From: a virus
Virus record (IMG/VR): IMGVR_UViG_3300043399_000587
Location: 60,790 to 124,789 of that record
Reading direction: 5' to 3' (one strand)
Length of the DNA: 64,000 bases
Shown one piece after another: positions 9,052-17,555 of this stretch. Numbering within the stretch: position 1 is the stretch's first letter; the number at the start of each line of letters is the position of its first letter. The notes beneath the pieces are model-generated. The model was not told where the DNA came from, ran no database searches, and worked only from the letters and a program-made list of their open reading frames with translations. Position numbers and translations under genes: made by a program.

Positions 9052-9059
9052 TAAATAAT
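9052..9059 (+). promoter_or_regulatory. Late-promoter-like CTAAATAA
   Basis: A weaker match to the late consensus (CTAAATAA), 3 bases before the ATG at 9063, again giving a leaderless or near-leaderless message. Confidence 0.4.
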
Positions 9060-9062
9060 TAT

Positions 9063-9920
9063 ATGAGTAAAACAATTGTAATACAACCGGGCGGCTATCA
9101 CCCATTTCATGCAGGTCATTATGCATTATACAAGTCTGCATTAGAAGCCTTTCCCAATGCCGATGTTTATGTAGCTGCAACTAATGATCAAAAAGCTAGA
9201 CCGTTTCCATTTAGTATTAAAGAAAAATTAGCTAAACTAGCAGGTGTGGCACCTGGTCGTTTTATTCAAGTTAAGAGTCCTTTTAAAGCGGAAGAAATCA
9301 CTAGTCAATACAATCCAAATGAAGATGTATTGATATTTGTACGTAGCGAAAAAGATCGCAACGAACAACCAAAGCCAGGTGGAATAAAGAAAGACGGCAG
9401 CCCGGCATATTTTCAGCCATGGACAGGTAAAAATTTAAAACCATTTAGTCAACACGCATATATTTATTATCTACCTACAGTAGAATTTGGTCCTGGTATT
9501 AAGAGTGCTACTGAAATTCGTAATGCATGGCCTAATTTAGACGATAGACAAAAAACCGCAATGGTTATGAGTCTTTATCCAAAGACTCAAAAGAATCCTA
9601 CACTTGCAAAAAACGTTGTTGAGTTGTTGAATGTCGGTATGAGTGGTGAACTAGCTGAGTCTATGAACAGCCAAGATCAGGTCAATTTCATAGACCAAGA
9701 AACAGAAAAAATTCTTAAGTATGCTAAGGCACACTACCCACAGTCTGCATCAAAACAACAAGCGTTCGTCATGTATGTATTACGTGCATTAAAACATAGC
9801 GAAGAAGATGATGACGATCAGGACAAAAAAATCAATAATCTTCAACGGGCTGTTAAAGATTTAGAAGCTAAAGTAAATTCACCATTGCATGAAAATAAAG
9901 ACTATTTAGATGAAGTATAA
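9063..9920 (+). CDS. Cytidylyl/adenylyltransferase-superfamily protein
   Basis: 285 aa. The HxGH nucleotidyltransferase motif is at the very N-terminus ('GGYHPFHAGHYALY'), and the ISSTxxR-like motif is represented by 'GIKSATEIRNAW'. This HIGH-superfamily Rossmann fold transfers NMP to small phosphorylated substrates. The C-terminal ~90 residues end in an acidic, helical tail ('EEDDDDQDKK'). It sits in a late virion region, so a packaged enzyme or structural use is possible. One of three HxGH proteins in the window (see 28546 and 33464). Confidence 0.8.
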   Translation: MSKTIVIQPGGYHPFHAGHYALYKSALEAFPNADVYVAATNDQKARPFPFSIKEKLAKLAGVAPGRFIQVKSPFKAEEITSQYNPNEDVLIFVRSEKDRNEQPKPGGIKKDGSPAYFQPWTGKNLKPFSQHAYIYYLPTVEFGPGIKSATEIRNAWPNLDDRQKTAMVMSLYPKTQKNPTLAKNVVELLNVGMSGELAESMNSQDQVNFIDQETEKILKYAKAHYPQSASKQQAFVMYVLRALKHSEEDDDDQDKKINNLQRAVKDLEAKVNSPLHENKDYLDEV

Positions 9921-9943
9921 TTTTTTGGTAACAAAAATATCAT

Positions 9944-9950
9944 CTAAATA
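9944..9950 (+). promoter_or_regulatory. Late-promoter-like CTAAATA
   Basis: CTAAATA 23 bases before the glycosyltransferase ATG, in the gap after the nucleotidyltransferase gene; the leader contains TTGAGGAA as a possible RBS. Confidence 0.35.
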
Positions 9951-9973
9951 ATTTTAACTTTATTGAGGAATGC

Positions 9974-10840
9974 ATGTCAGAAGATAACCAAGAAAAAACT
10001 GTTCCAGTGGAACAATTACAAGAGATTGCTGAACAACAGCAACAACAAGCACAACCTGGCCAGGTGCAAGTAAATGTAGATTTTCTAAGAACCACACGTG
10101 TTCACATAGCAATGCCCTGTTATGGTGGTATGCTAACTGAATCTACCTTTATGAGTTTTATCAAATGGGCTAATACAGCAAGACAACTAGGTATCGATTG
10201 GACGTTGGAAACAATGGTCAACGAAAGCTTGATTAGTAGGGCACGCAATACATTAACAGCTAAGTTTTTAGATATGCCCGATGCTACTCATTTGTTCTTT
10301 GTCGATGCTGATATTGGTTGGGAACCATGGCATTTATTGGTACTTATAAACCGTGATGTTGATGTTATCGGTGGACTTTATCCCATGAAGACTATGCCTA
10401 TTAAGTGGGTTGTTAACGGATTTGAAGGGGCAGAAGAAGGACCTGATGGATTACAAGAAGTAAGCAAAGCCGGTACAGGATTTTTGCTAATGAAAAAACA
10501 TGTCTTTCACAAATTGAACAGTCACCCTGCCGTGAAGCAGTATAAAAATGACATAGGACTTGATCCTAAATTTGACCAGTATTTGAAAACATATTTTGAC
10601 ACTGCAGTACGTCAAAATCGTTATTATTCAGAAGATTGGACCTTCTGTGAGAACTGGCGTGATCTAGGAGGAAAAATTTATGTTGATAAACGTGTTCTAC
10701 TACGTCACTCGGGAAGCTATGTATTCTGTATGGAGAATCAACAACATCTATTCAATACAATAGGACCCATGTACGTACAAGAAAGACGCAATCAAGGTTG
10801 CAAACTTCTTGACAAAGATGGCAACGAAGTAGCACAATAA
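9974..10840 (+). CDS. Putative GT-A glycosyltransferase
   Basis: 288 aa. A Gln-rich N-terminal tail (residues 1-35) precedes a GT-A-like domain: 'VHIAMPCYGGM', then 'ATHLFFVDADIGWEPWHLL', whose DAD is the expected DxD metal/nucleotide-sugar site, then 'VDVIGGLYPMK' and a late acidic 'EDWTFCENWRDLGGKIYVD', the usual catalytic-base region. Acceptor unknown; glycosylation of capsid or DNA is possible. Last gene before a strong terminator. Confidence 0.8.
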   Translation: MSEDNQEKTVPVEQLQEIAEQQQQQAQPGQVQVNVDFLRTTRVHIAMPCYGGMLTESTFMSFIKWANTARQLGIDWTLETMVNESLISRARNTLTAKFLDMPDATHLFFVDADIGWEPWHLLVLINRDVDVIGGLYPMKTMPIKWVVNGFEGAEEGPDGLQEVSKAGTGFLLMKKHVFHKLNSHPAVKQYKNDIGLDPKFDQYLKTYFDTAVRQNRYYSEDWTFCENWRDLGGKIYVDKRVLLRHSGSYVFCMENQQHLFNTIGPMYVQERRNQGCKLLDKDGNEVAQ

Positions 10841-10843
10841 ATC

Positions 10844-10864
10844 AGCCCCGCAAGGGGCTTTTTT
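10844..10864 (+). terminator. Rho-independent terminator
   Basis: AGCCCC, GCAA loop, GGGGCT and a run of six T. It directly follows the glycosyltransferase stop and directly precedes the late promoter of the effector-like island. Confidence 0.9.
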
Positions 10865-10866
10865 GT

Positions 10867-10874
10867 GATAAATA
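10867..10874 (+). promoter_or_regulatory. T4-type late promoter GATAAATA
   Basis: GATAAATA immediately after the terminator and 4 bases before the ATG at 10879, so the message should be leaderless. Confidence 0.6.
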
Positions 10875-10878
10875 GATA

Positions 10879-12348
10879 ATGAACCTCAACGAGCTAGATA
10901 AATTTCGCCTAAGCGATGCATTAAAATTTCACGACGATTTAAACCCTAAGTTGTGGTTTAACAATCGTCTTCGACCTGAAGTAGCAAAACAACTCAAACG
11001 TATAGCAGAAGATTTTATTGAAGAATTAGGTGTTAATAGATTTGATGTGAAAGATTTAACTATTTCGGGGTCAAATGCTGCATATAGCTATACTCCACAT
11101 AGTGATTTAGATTTACATATTCTTATTGATATGGATTTATTGCCTAATAATGAAGTATACAGGGAATTATTCAATGCTAAAAAAATAATTTACAACGACA
11201 GTCACAACATAAAAATTCATGGTGTTCCTGTAGAATTATATGTACAAGATGTTAATGAACCTGTAATTAGTTTGGGCGAGTACAGTATATTACAAAACAA
11301 ATGGATTAAAGTTCCTAGTAAAAAGAAAGCCAACTTTGATCAAACTGCCACTAAAGCAAAGTACGACAAACTACATACATTGATCAAACACGCATTAAAG
11401 AGCAAAGATTTAAAAATTTTAAATAACGTCATCAACAAGATCAAACAGTATAGAAAAGCTGGATTAGATAAAGCAGGTGAGTTTGGTCCTGAAAATCTAG
11501 CGTATAAAATTTTACGTAATCAGGATTACATTACTAAACTGTATGATCTTCGGGATAAGTTGCATAGTGAAGAATTGACTATAGAAACAATGTACAAACA
11601 GCCGGGCAGTACTAAACTGTTAGACAAGCCTACACTGTCAGTTAGAGCATTAGCATTAAAGCACAATGTATCAGTTAAACACATTTTAGATCAATTAAAA
11701 CGTGGTATCAAAGTAGAAAATGAACATACCACATACGCACAAACTGCGCGTGAGATTGCATTAGACCATTTAGCAGAAGATCCCAACTACTACACTAAAT
11801 TAAAGAAAGCACAATTAGAAGAAGAAAAATATGATGAGTTACCTGAAAAGGTTTATCATGTAACGTTAGCAGATAATTTAGATAGTATAATGAGCAGAGG
11901 TTTAATACCTCAAATTGGTGATAGAGCTAGAAAAATCGAAGGCGAAAAGCCTGCAGTATATTGCTTCCCTGATAAGGTAAGTATGGAAGATGCTGTTATG
12001 AATTGGTTAGGTGATGAATACGATGAGGATGATCAACTAGCATTATTAGAAATTGATACTACAGGACTGAAAGGTCAAGTAACCGATGGTGCTCAGTACG
12101 AAGTAGCAATTACCGATAGTATCCCTGTAGATAATATACGTATATTATCCAGAGACTTAGCAACACCTATTACCGAATCGGCCTCAGGATATATTCCAAG
12201 CTACGCTGAACGCAATGATCCTAGATTTAAAACAGCACTAACAGTAGATATTAAACCTGACACAATGAAAAAGAATGCAAAAGCATTTGGTAATAAAATA
12301 AGTCGTGCAGGAATACCTCCAACATTGAGACCTAATGGGAAGTTCTGA
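10879..12348 (+). CDS. Nucleotidyltransferase / DUF5661-like / ADP-ribosyltransferase-like fusion
   Basis: 489 aa, at least three parts. Residues ~1-180 form a MNT-type nucleotidyltransferase with the GSxAx..SDxDLH motif ('SGSNAAYSYTPHSDLDLHILID'). Residues ~275-320 match the phage domain with 'GIKVENEHTTYAQTAREIALDHLAEDPNYYTKL' (DUF5661-like). Residues ~325-430 start 'KVYHVTLADNLDSIMSRGLIP' and continue 'KPAVYCFPDK', resembling the H-Y start of KptA/DarT-like ADP-ribosyltransferases. The N-terminus (MNLNE) contains an L-x-E site like a prohead-protease site. Predicted to act on nucleic acid or tRNA; substrate unknown. Confidence 0.75.
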   Translation: MNLNELDKFRLSDALKFHDDLNPKLWFNNRLRPEVAKQLKRIAEDFIEELGVNRFDVKDLTISGSNAAYSYTPHSDLDLHILIDMDLLPNNEVYRELFNAKKIIYNDSHNIKIHGVPVELYVQDVNEPVISLGEYSILQNKWIKVPSKKKANFDQTATKAKYDKLHTLIKHALKSKDLKILNNVINKIKQYRKAGLDKAGEFGPENLAYKILRNQDYITKLYDLRDKLHSEELTIETMYKQPGSTKLLDKPTLSVRALALKHNVSVKHILDQLKRGIKVENEHTTYAQTAREIALDHLAEDPNYYTKLKKAQLEEEKYDELPEKVYHVTLADNLDSIMSRGLIPQIGDRARKIEGEKPAVYCFPDKVSMEDAVMNWLGDEYDEDDQLALLEIDTTGLKGQVTDGAQYEVAITDSIPVDNIRILSRDLATPITESASGYIPSYAERNDPRFKTALTVDIKPDTMKKNAKAFGNKISRAGIPPTLRPNGKF

Positions 12349-12362
12349 TAAACTAGTATTTT

Positions 12363-12370
12363 GATAAATA
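12363..12370 (+). promoter_or_regulatory. T4-type late promoter GATAAATA
   Basis: GATAAATA followed by C, 23 bases before the ATG chosen at 12394. The upstream frame extends to TTG 12361, but that codon overlaps the promoter and is rejected. Confidence 0.6.
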
Positions 12371-12393
12371 CTATATTAATTCGGAATTATCCT

Positions 12394-13317
12394 ATGAAAA
12401 TCAATCAAATAATCATTAATGAAACTACGACCGCCGGCGCAGTAGCTACGGTTGCTAAACCAATGGGTGAAATGCAGACTAGAACCAAAGTTCGTGGTTT
12501 AGCGCCAGTAGATAAAGTCATGAAGGGTAAAGCTAAAAAACAAGGCCCATATGCAAATAGCTTAAGTGAAAGTAAAAATAAAGTTGAAGAGGCTAAACTA
12601 GATGAAGAAGATTTGATTGTTATTCCTGGTAAAGGGATAAAAAGAAAGACAGGTTTTATTCCGCATGGACAAAGTAGAGTTGATCACGAAGTTGAAATGG
12701 CTCGTAGTGATGTACTAGCAACTATGAAGAATGCCAAATCAATTTATCATATGTTAAAAGATCGTAGTGAAGAAGAAGGTATTGAAGGTTGGGTACAAGA
12801 AAAGTTAATCAAAGCAAATGACTATTTAAATTCTGTCAAAGAATATTATGATGAAAAGATGATGCGTGAAATGAATGGTGGTGTAATTGCTGCTGGTGGT
12901 GTAGGAGAAGGTGTGACGGAGAGCTACTTACCAGATGAATCAGAAATGAAAATTGTCTATAGAGCTAAAGCACCAAATGGCGATCAATGGGAAGTAAAAG
13001 AATATCAACGTGATTATCTAACATTCTTAAATGGTGAGCACATTAGTACGTATCACCATATGCCAGGTATGCTATACGGCGCCAAAGACCGCGCCATTGA
13101 AGTTGTTAGAAGAATGATAAAGATAGGTGTGGCGGAAGGCCAATTAAATGAAAAATTCAAAAGCCAACAACAAGCAAAATTAATGTATGCAGCAGCCGGA
13201 GATAAAGATGTTTCTAAAAAAACAGGTGTAAGTCAAAAAGTTGCCAAAGAATTCATTAAGAAAAGTCATGGACAAAAAGTCAGCAAATTACCTAAAAAAG
13301 TAAAAAAAGAGGGTTAA
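12394..13317 (+). CDS. Modular late protein with capsid-targeting-like N-terminus
   Basis: 307 aa from ATG 12394. The N-terminus MKINQIIINE fits the (I/L)-x-E end of T4 capsid-targeting peptides. Modules are separated by 'GVTE' (~residue 175) and 'GVAEGQLNE' (~250). The middle module (~205-245) has 'APNGDQWEVKEYQRDYLTFLNGEH', and the last one is basic ('MYAAAGDKDVSKKTGVSQKVAKEFIKKSHG') with lysine-rich repeats, a plausible DNA-binding or packaged peptide. No enzymatic domain recognised. The linkers are also conserved as DNA (see findings), suggesting a polyprotein cut by the prohead protease. Confidence 0.7.
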   Translation: MKINQIIINETTTAGAVATVAKPMGEMQTRTKVRGLAPVDKVMKGKAKKQGPYANSLSESKNKVEEAKLDEEDLIVIPGKGIKRKTGFIPHGQSRVDHEVEMARSDVLATMKNAKSIYHMLKDRSEEEGIEGWVQEKLIKANDYLNSVKEYYDEKMMREMNGGVIAAGGVGEGVTESYLPDESEMKIVYRAKAPNGDQWEVKEYQRDYLTFLNGEHISTYHHMPGMLYGAKDRAIEVVRRMIKIGVAEGQLNEKFKSQQQAKLMYAAAGDKDVSKKTGVSQKVAKEFIKKSHGQKVSKLPKKVKKEG

Positions 13318-13321
13318 TTAA

Positions 13322-14881
13322 ATGAGTAATATCTTACGTGGATTAAAAGAAGGATTTGCTGATGAATTTATGAAAATGGCCCGAGAAAAGGGCTATAATG
13401 TTCGTCAAGCAGGGACTATTGATCAAGAACGTGAACGAACACAACAAATGTTGGCTCAACGCGCTAAAGATAGAGAACAACAAGAATTACAATCTTCACA
13501 AGAAGATTTTAAAATACTTGACCAATTAAAAGCTGAATATGAAAAATTGTCTAAACGCTATCAAGCGTTGGGTGGTAGTAATTGGCAATATGCTGATCGT
13601 GAACAAAATCTTACTGACAATGAACGCGAGGCAAGAAACATAGAACCGCAGTTGCGTGCATTAGCAGCAAGAATTGCTAAAGCAGAAAAAACACAAGGTA
13701 GTGTTGCATTTGAGTCAAATAATTACACTGGTTCGGGTGCGATTTTAAAGGGTTTAATTGAATCTAAAAATTTGGATGAAGACCTACGTAAATGGTTTAA
13801 AGAAAAATGGGTAAGATTCGGTCCAGACGGTAAGATTCGCGGTGCATGTGCTAGGGGAGACGACAGTGAAGGTAAGCCAAAATGCTTGCCACAAAGCAAA
13901 GCACATAGTCTAGGCAAGAAGGGTCGTGCTAGTGCAGCAGCACGTAAGCGCAGAGAAGATCCTAACCCAGAACGTAGTGGCAAGGCTATTAATGTTAACA
14001 CTAAAAAAAAGTCAAATGAAGGAGTGACGGAAGGCTTTCTCGATAAGTTCATCAAGCCCAAAAAAGTCAAGCCCGAAATGATAATGAACATTAAAAAGGG
14101 AAATGGAGAACTGTATGTCGAAGTTTATATGGGTGAAGATTCAACATATTGGATAGCAAGATTTACATTTGATATGATCGGTGACACCTTAAAAGCCCAG
14201 GATATATCTGTGACAGATGAATATAGAGGTCGTGGAATTGCTAAATGGGTATATGATACACTAAAAAACAAAGGATATACTATCAACCGCAGCCCTTATC
14301 AAACAGATGACGGCAAGCATTTTTGGGATAAAAACAAAGGCGCAAATGCAAAAGTATGGGAACAAGGTGTGTCGGAAGAACAAATAAATGAATTAAAATG
14401 CTGGTCTGGATATACAAGAGTTCAAGGTGTTCCTGCAGGTGCTCCAGGTAGTTGCAAAAAGAAAACTAATGAGGAACATAATGAAAAATGCCCACATTGT
14501 GGCGGTCCTATGTTTAGTGAAATGTTGATGATGGAAAAGAAAGACGCTTGCTACTATAAAGTAAAGAGTCGTTATAAAGTTTGGCCTTCAGCATATGCCA
14601 GTGGTGCATTAGTTAAGTGTCGCAAAAAGGGTGCTAAGAATTGGGGCACAAAGAGTGAAAGTGTGGAAGAAGCAGCCAATCCAGCACAACAAGCAGCAAT
14701 TGCTATTGCCATGAAAAAGGCAGGCAAAAAACCAAAGCGCGAAAGTGCTATAATGAAAGGTCTCGTAGACGAAACATTGGGTACTCCTTACCCAGGAACA
14801 TACGAACAAGAAACTGCAACGATTAAGCGCAAGGGTCCAGAAAGAATCACAGCAATGACCTACGAATCAAAGAAGAAATAA
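13322..14881 (+). CDS. Multi-module late polyprotein with GNAT-like domain and zinc motif
   Basis: 519 aa. In order: 'ILRGLKE' N-terminal site; coiled-coil-like region (35-125); 'GLIE' (144-147); a basic module with 'WFKEKWVRFGPDGK' (155-230) common in T4-like phage proteins; 'GVTEG' (234-238); a GNAT-like domain (252-347) with acetyl-CoA-type motif 'DEYRGRGIAKWVYD' (299-312); 'GVSEEQINE' (349-357); a CPHCGG zinc motif (390); 'DACYYKVKSRYKVWPSAYASGALVKC' (408-433); and a basic tail. Many (I/L/V)-x-E sites between modules fit maturation by a prohead protease. Probably an internal head polyprotein; whether the GNAT part is active is unknown. Confidence 0.7.
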   Translation: MSNILRGLKEGFADEFMKMAREKGYNVRQAGTIDQERERTQQMLAQRAKDREQQELQSSQEDFKILDQLKAEYEKLSKRYQALGGSNWQYADREQNLTDNEREARNIEPQLRALAARIAKAEKTQGSVAFESNNYTGSGAILKGLIESKNLDEDLRKWFKEKWVRFGPDGKIRGACARGDDSEGKPKCLPQSKAHSLGKKGRASAAARKRREDPNPERSGKAINVNTKKKSNEGVTEGFLDKFIKPKKVKPEMIMNIKKGNGELYVEVYMGEDSTYWIARFTFDMIGDTLKAQDISVTDEYRGRGIAKWVYDTLKNKGYTINRSPYQTDDGKHFWDKNKGANAKVWEQGVSEEQINELKCWSGYTRVQGVPAGAPGSCKKKTNEEHNEKCPHCGGPMFSEMLMMEKKDACYYKVKSRYKVWPSAYASGALVKCRKKGAKNWGTKSESVEEAANPAQQAAIAIAMKKAGKKPKRESAIMKGLVDETLGTPYPGTYEQETATIKRKGPERITAMTYESKKK

Positions 14882-14890
14882 GGATATATA

Positions 14891-15334
14891 ATGTTAGCAG
14901 ACGCACTTAAAACACTATTAGCAACGAGTTATGCTTTTGTCATTAAAACACAAAACTTTCATTGGAATGTTGAAGGTCCTGACTTTCCACAATATCATGA
15001 ATTCTTGGGTAAGATATACGAAGAAGTATACGATAATGCAATAGACCAAACTGCTGAATTAATACGTCAGTTAGGTAGTTATACACCTGGCTCTATTACA
15101 CGATTTGCTGAACTAAGTCAAATACCAGATCAAACAAAAATCCCACGTGCTGAATTAATGATTGCAGAATTAGAACAGGATAATGCGAAATTATTGGCAA
15201 TGTGGAAAGAGTCCTTTCATATTGCTGAAGAAGCAGATGAACAAGGTATAGCTGATTTTATTGCTAGTAGAATTGATGCACATGGAAAACATGGATGGAT
15301 GCTACGCAGCATACTTAACAAAAGTCGTGCATAA
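14891..15334 (+). CDS. dps: Dps/ferritin-like DNA-protection protein
   Basis: 147 aa, about the usual Dps length. The ferroxidase region reads 'FHWNVEGPDFPQYHEFLGKIYEEVYDNAIDQTAE', keeping the H, H, D and E ligands of the inter-subunit iron site. Dps shells oxidise and store iron and shield DNA from hydroxyl radicals. It has no CTS-like start, unlike its neighbours, but lies inside their late run (10-bp gaps on both sides), so it could be packaged or simply expressed late. Confidence 0.85.
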   Translation: MLADALKTLLATSYAFVIKTQNFHWNVEGPDFPQYHEFLGKIYEEVYDNAIDQTAELIRQLGSYTPGSITRFAELSQIPDQTKIPRAELMIAELEQDNAKLLAMWKESFHIAEEADEQGIADFIASRIDAHGKHGWMLRSILNKSRA

Positions 15335-15344
15335 AGGATAATTT

Positions 15345-16007
15345 ATGAAGATAGTTGAGTTATTGAACGAAGCATACGTAGATCCTGAAATAGATACTAT
15401 TTTGAAAAAAAAGGGCTATCAATTTTTAGGCAAAGGAACGGATCAGTATGTGTATGCAGAGCCCAATACAGGTTTAGTATTGAAAATATTTGGCACTTCC
15501 AAAGGAACCAGCGGTAGTGCATCTGATTTAACCAATGCACAAAAAAGCTTCAAGACATTCTATGACGCAATTAAAGCGGATCCCGATAATGAGTTTCTCC
15601 CTAACATATTTGGGTACGCTCCTTTTATGTTTAAAGGTAAACCATATTTACAAATACGCATGGAGAGATTGTTGCCATTTACTGGACCAGACGTAGATGA
15701 GTGGAATTATGTATTAGCTGATTTTGCAACTGAGGCAGAAGATGCTACTTATAATTCCGGAAAAGAATTTGTAAACTCATTAGAGAAAAAACTCAATAAA
15801 GAAAATGACAGACATATACAACAGTTAGCAATACTTCTAGGAAGAAAAGGGTTAGAAAAGTTATTTGATACTATTCTCATGTTAAATCGTATTGCTAAGA
15901 AAAATAATTATGTATTAGATTTACATGATGGTAATTTTATGCTAGGAAGTGATGGAACACCTGTCATTAGTGATCCTTTCTTTATGGGTTGGGGAAAAAG
16001 TACATAA
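15345..16007 (+). CDS. Protein-kinase-like fold protein with CTS-like N-terminus
   Basis: 220 aa. MKIVELLNE ends in L-x-E like T4 capsid-targeting peptides. The body is kinase/aminoglycoside-phosphotransferase-like: a Gly-rich start 'LGKGTDQYVYAE', a β3 Lys in 'LVLKIFG', the catalytic-loop pattern D-L-H-x-x-N ('LDLHDGNFML') and a DFG-equivalent Asp in 'VISDPF'. The HxD histidine is replaced, as in some atypical kinases. T4-like phages inject enzymes that modify host proteins; this is a candidate. A second copy of the fold ends the gene at 17556. One-base overlap with the next gene. Confidence 0.7.
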   Translation: MKIVELLNEAYVDPEIDTILKKKGYQFLGKGTDQYVYAEPNTGLVLKIFGTSKGTSGSASDLTNAQKSFKTFYDAIKADPDNEFLPNIFGYAPFMFKGKPYLQIRMERLLPFTGPDVDEWNYVLADFATEAEDATYNSGKEFVNSLEKKLNKENDRHIQQLAILLGRKGLEKLFDTILMLNRIAKKNNYVLDLHDGNFMLGSDGTPVISDPFFMGWGKST

Positions 16008-16915
16008 TGAGAGCCCTTGAATTTATTACCGAAAATAAAAATATTACCATAGAAAATCTTTATGGCGGTAATTATCCTGAACTTGATGAGATGGCATTAT
16101 CAACGTACAAAACGTTTGGGGATTTTACCAAGCCCGGTCCATTTACCGGTGTTGACAAACGACTTGTACCACACCCAAAAAATATACAAAAGGCAACTAA
16201 GTTCTTTGAACAAACACCATACGACTTTAGACTTTTCTTTGCTAATATCAGTGGACTAGGCAAATATCGTGAAACTGGGCCCGTCAGACCCATGACGTTG
16301 CGACAAATGTTCAATAAAGAACAAGCTGATGAAATTATCAATGGCAGTGAAGATGCTATTACTGTAATCTATGTAAGCAATGTAGGTGATCGTAAAGTTA
16401 TGATGACACCATGGATTATGGCACACCGTTTTGGACATGCAATACAGGCTGGTGCAAGAAAGGATGGTGCATGGAATGCGTGGACTGAAGTAGAACAACA
16501 TTTCTTCAGTCAAATAAATCAAATACTAGCTGAATACTATGGTTTAACAAGAGCAACTGATTTGTATTCTGACCGTTCAACTAATTGGAATGTCAGCAGA
16601 GAATATAGTGCGTTATTCAATGCTATCGGTACTCAACGTAGTAGCAGAGAACGTCAAATTAATAGACCATATGAATTCATGTACGAAATGTTTGCTCAAT
16701 ATTTGAAGACTGGAACAGTGACACTAAATCCACTACCAAATTCAATACCTTATGGTAAAATGGTATTTGGTCGTCCAAGTCAATACTTAACACTAAAACC
16801 AGAAGTTAGAAATGACCCAAACACAAAGTATATTACTGATACGTTAGGCAACGATATGGCTATATTGTTCGGTGATGTTTTATCTAGTGCTGTCGGCAAT
16901 ATTTATGTGATGTAA
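16007..16915 (+). CDS. Zincin-like protein with CTS-like N-terminus
   Basis: 302 aa from the ATG overlapping the previous stop by one base. The N-terminus MRALEFITE closely mimics T4 internal-protein leaders (EFI-x-E). Near residue ~143, 'MTPWIMAHRFGHAIQAG' looks like a metallopeptidase helix with the HExxH glutamate replaced by Arg (HRFGH). A later 'RPYEFMYEMFAQYLKTG' could supply a third ligand. So either an unusual or an inactive zincin. Target unknown; position and leader suggest a packaged protein. Confidence 0.65.
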   Translation: MRALEFITENKNITIENLYGGNYPELDEMALSTYKTFGDFTKPGPFTGVDKRLVPHPKNIQKATKFFEQTPYDFRLFFANISGLGKYRETGPVRPMTLRQMFNKEQADEIINGSEDAITVIYVSNVGDRKVMMTPWIMAHRFGHAIQAGARKDGAWNAWTEVEQHFFSQINQILAEYYGLTRATDLYSDRSTNWNVSREYSALFNAIGTQRSSRERQINRPYEFMYEMFAQYLKTGTVTLNPLPNSIPYGKMVFGRPSQYLTLKPEVRNDPNTKYITDTLGNDMAILFGDVLSSAVGNIYVM

Positions 16916-16919
16916 TACC

Positions 16920-17534
16920 ATGTTAATAAAAGAAATAACCGATCCGCATGAACTGAATAAATTAGACGTTGAACCCGATGATCTAAGACATAATTTGTAT
17001 AAACCTGCTCTACGGCGATATAGTTGGGATTCCAAACAAATTTCTAATTTATTACATCGAATGTATAAAAAACAACCATTTGATCCGGCAAATTTAAATT
17101 ATTTTAAAGACGATATACTGATGTTAGATGATATTATGTTTAACCATCTAATCAAACAAAACATAACGTTATATCATGGACTTAAAGAAAACCCAATACG
17201 TGTTTGGAAAAAATATAATGTGCCTGCAAATAAGTCAGTGCGTGTGCATTTTCCCGGTTTTATTAGTACAACTGATGACTTCGATGTTACACGTTATTTT
17301 GCTGAGCCTGATCTTGATCAGCGTAATATTCTAGAAATTGATGTCCCTGCTGGGACTCCTGGTCTCAGTATAAAAAATCTCAGTACAATGCCTAAAGAAA
17401 ATGAAATTTTGTTGTCTAGAGGTTTGGATATTGAAATTCAACCAAACCCCACGCAAGTTCGTACTTTTTTAGGGTCGATAGTGCATGTGTGGAATGCTAA
17501 AGTCGTAGGAGTTAATCCTAGTGAAATACATTGA
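16920..17534 (+). CDS. ADP-ribosyltransferase (R-S-E class), CTS-like start
   Basis: 204 aa, 4 bp after the previous stop. Motifs of arginine-type mono-ADP-ribosyltransferases appear in order: 'ITLYHGL' (the usual 'LYRG' with His for Arg), 'GFISTTDD' (STS/STT motif) and 'ENEILLSRG' (ExE: E-N-E). T4 Alt, ModA and ModB are phage enzymes of this class that modify host RNA polymerase and ribosomal proteins, and Alt is packaged in the head. The N-terminus MLIKE contains an I-x-E site comparable to the start of Alt (MELITE). I infer an injected modifier of host proteins. The His for Arg at the first motif is the one deviation. Confidence 0.75.
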   Translation: MLIKEITDPHELNKLDVEPDDLRHNLYKPALRRYSWDSKQISNLLHRMYKKQPFDPANLNYFKDDILMLDDIMFNHLIKQNITLYHGLKENPIRVWKKYNVPANKSVRVHFPGFISTTDDFDVTRYFAEPDLDQRNILEIDVPAGTPGLSIKNLSTMPKENEILLSRGLDIEIQPNPTQVRTFLGSIVHVWNAKVVGVNPSEIH

Positions 17535-17544
17535 AGACGTAGAG

Positions 17545-17550
17545 TAAATA
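17545..17550 (+). promoter_or_regulatory. Late-promoter-like TAAATA
   Basis: AGTAAATAC, sharing the TAAATA core of the late boxes, 5 bases before the ATG at 17556; no Shine-Dalgarno fits, so a leaderless message is likely. Confidence 0.4.
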
Positions 17551-17555
17551 CTATA

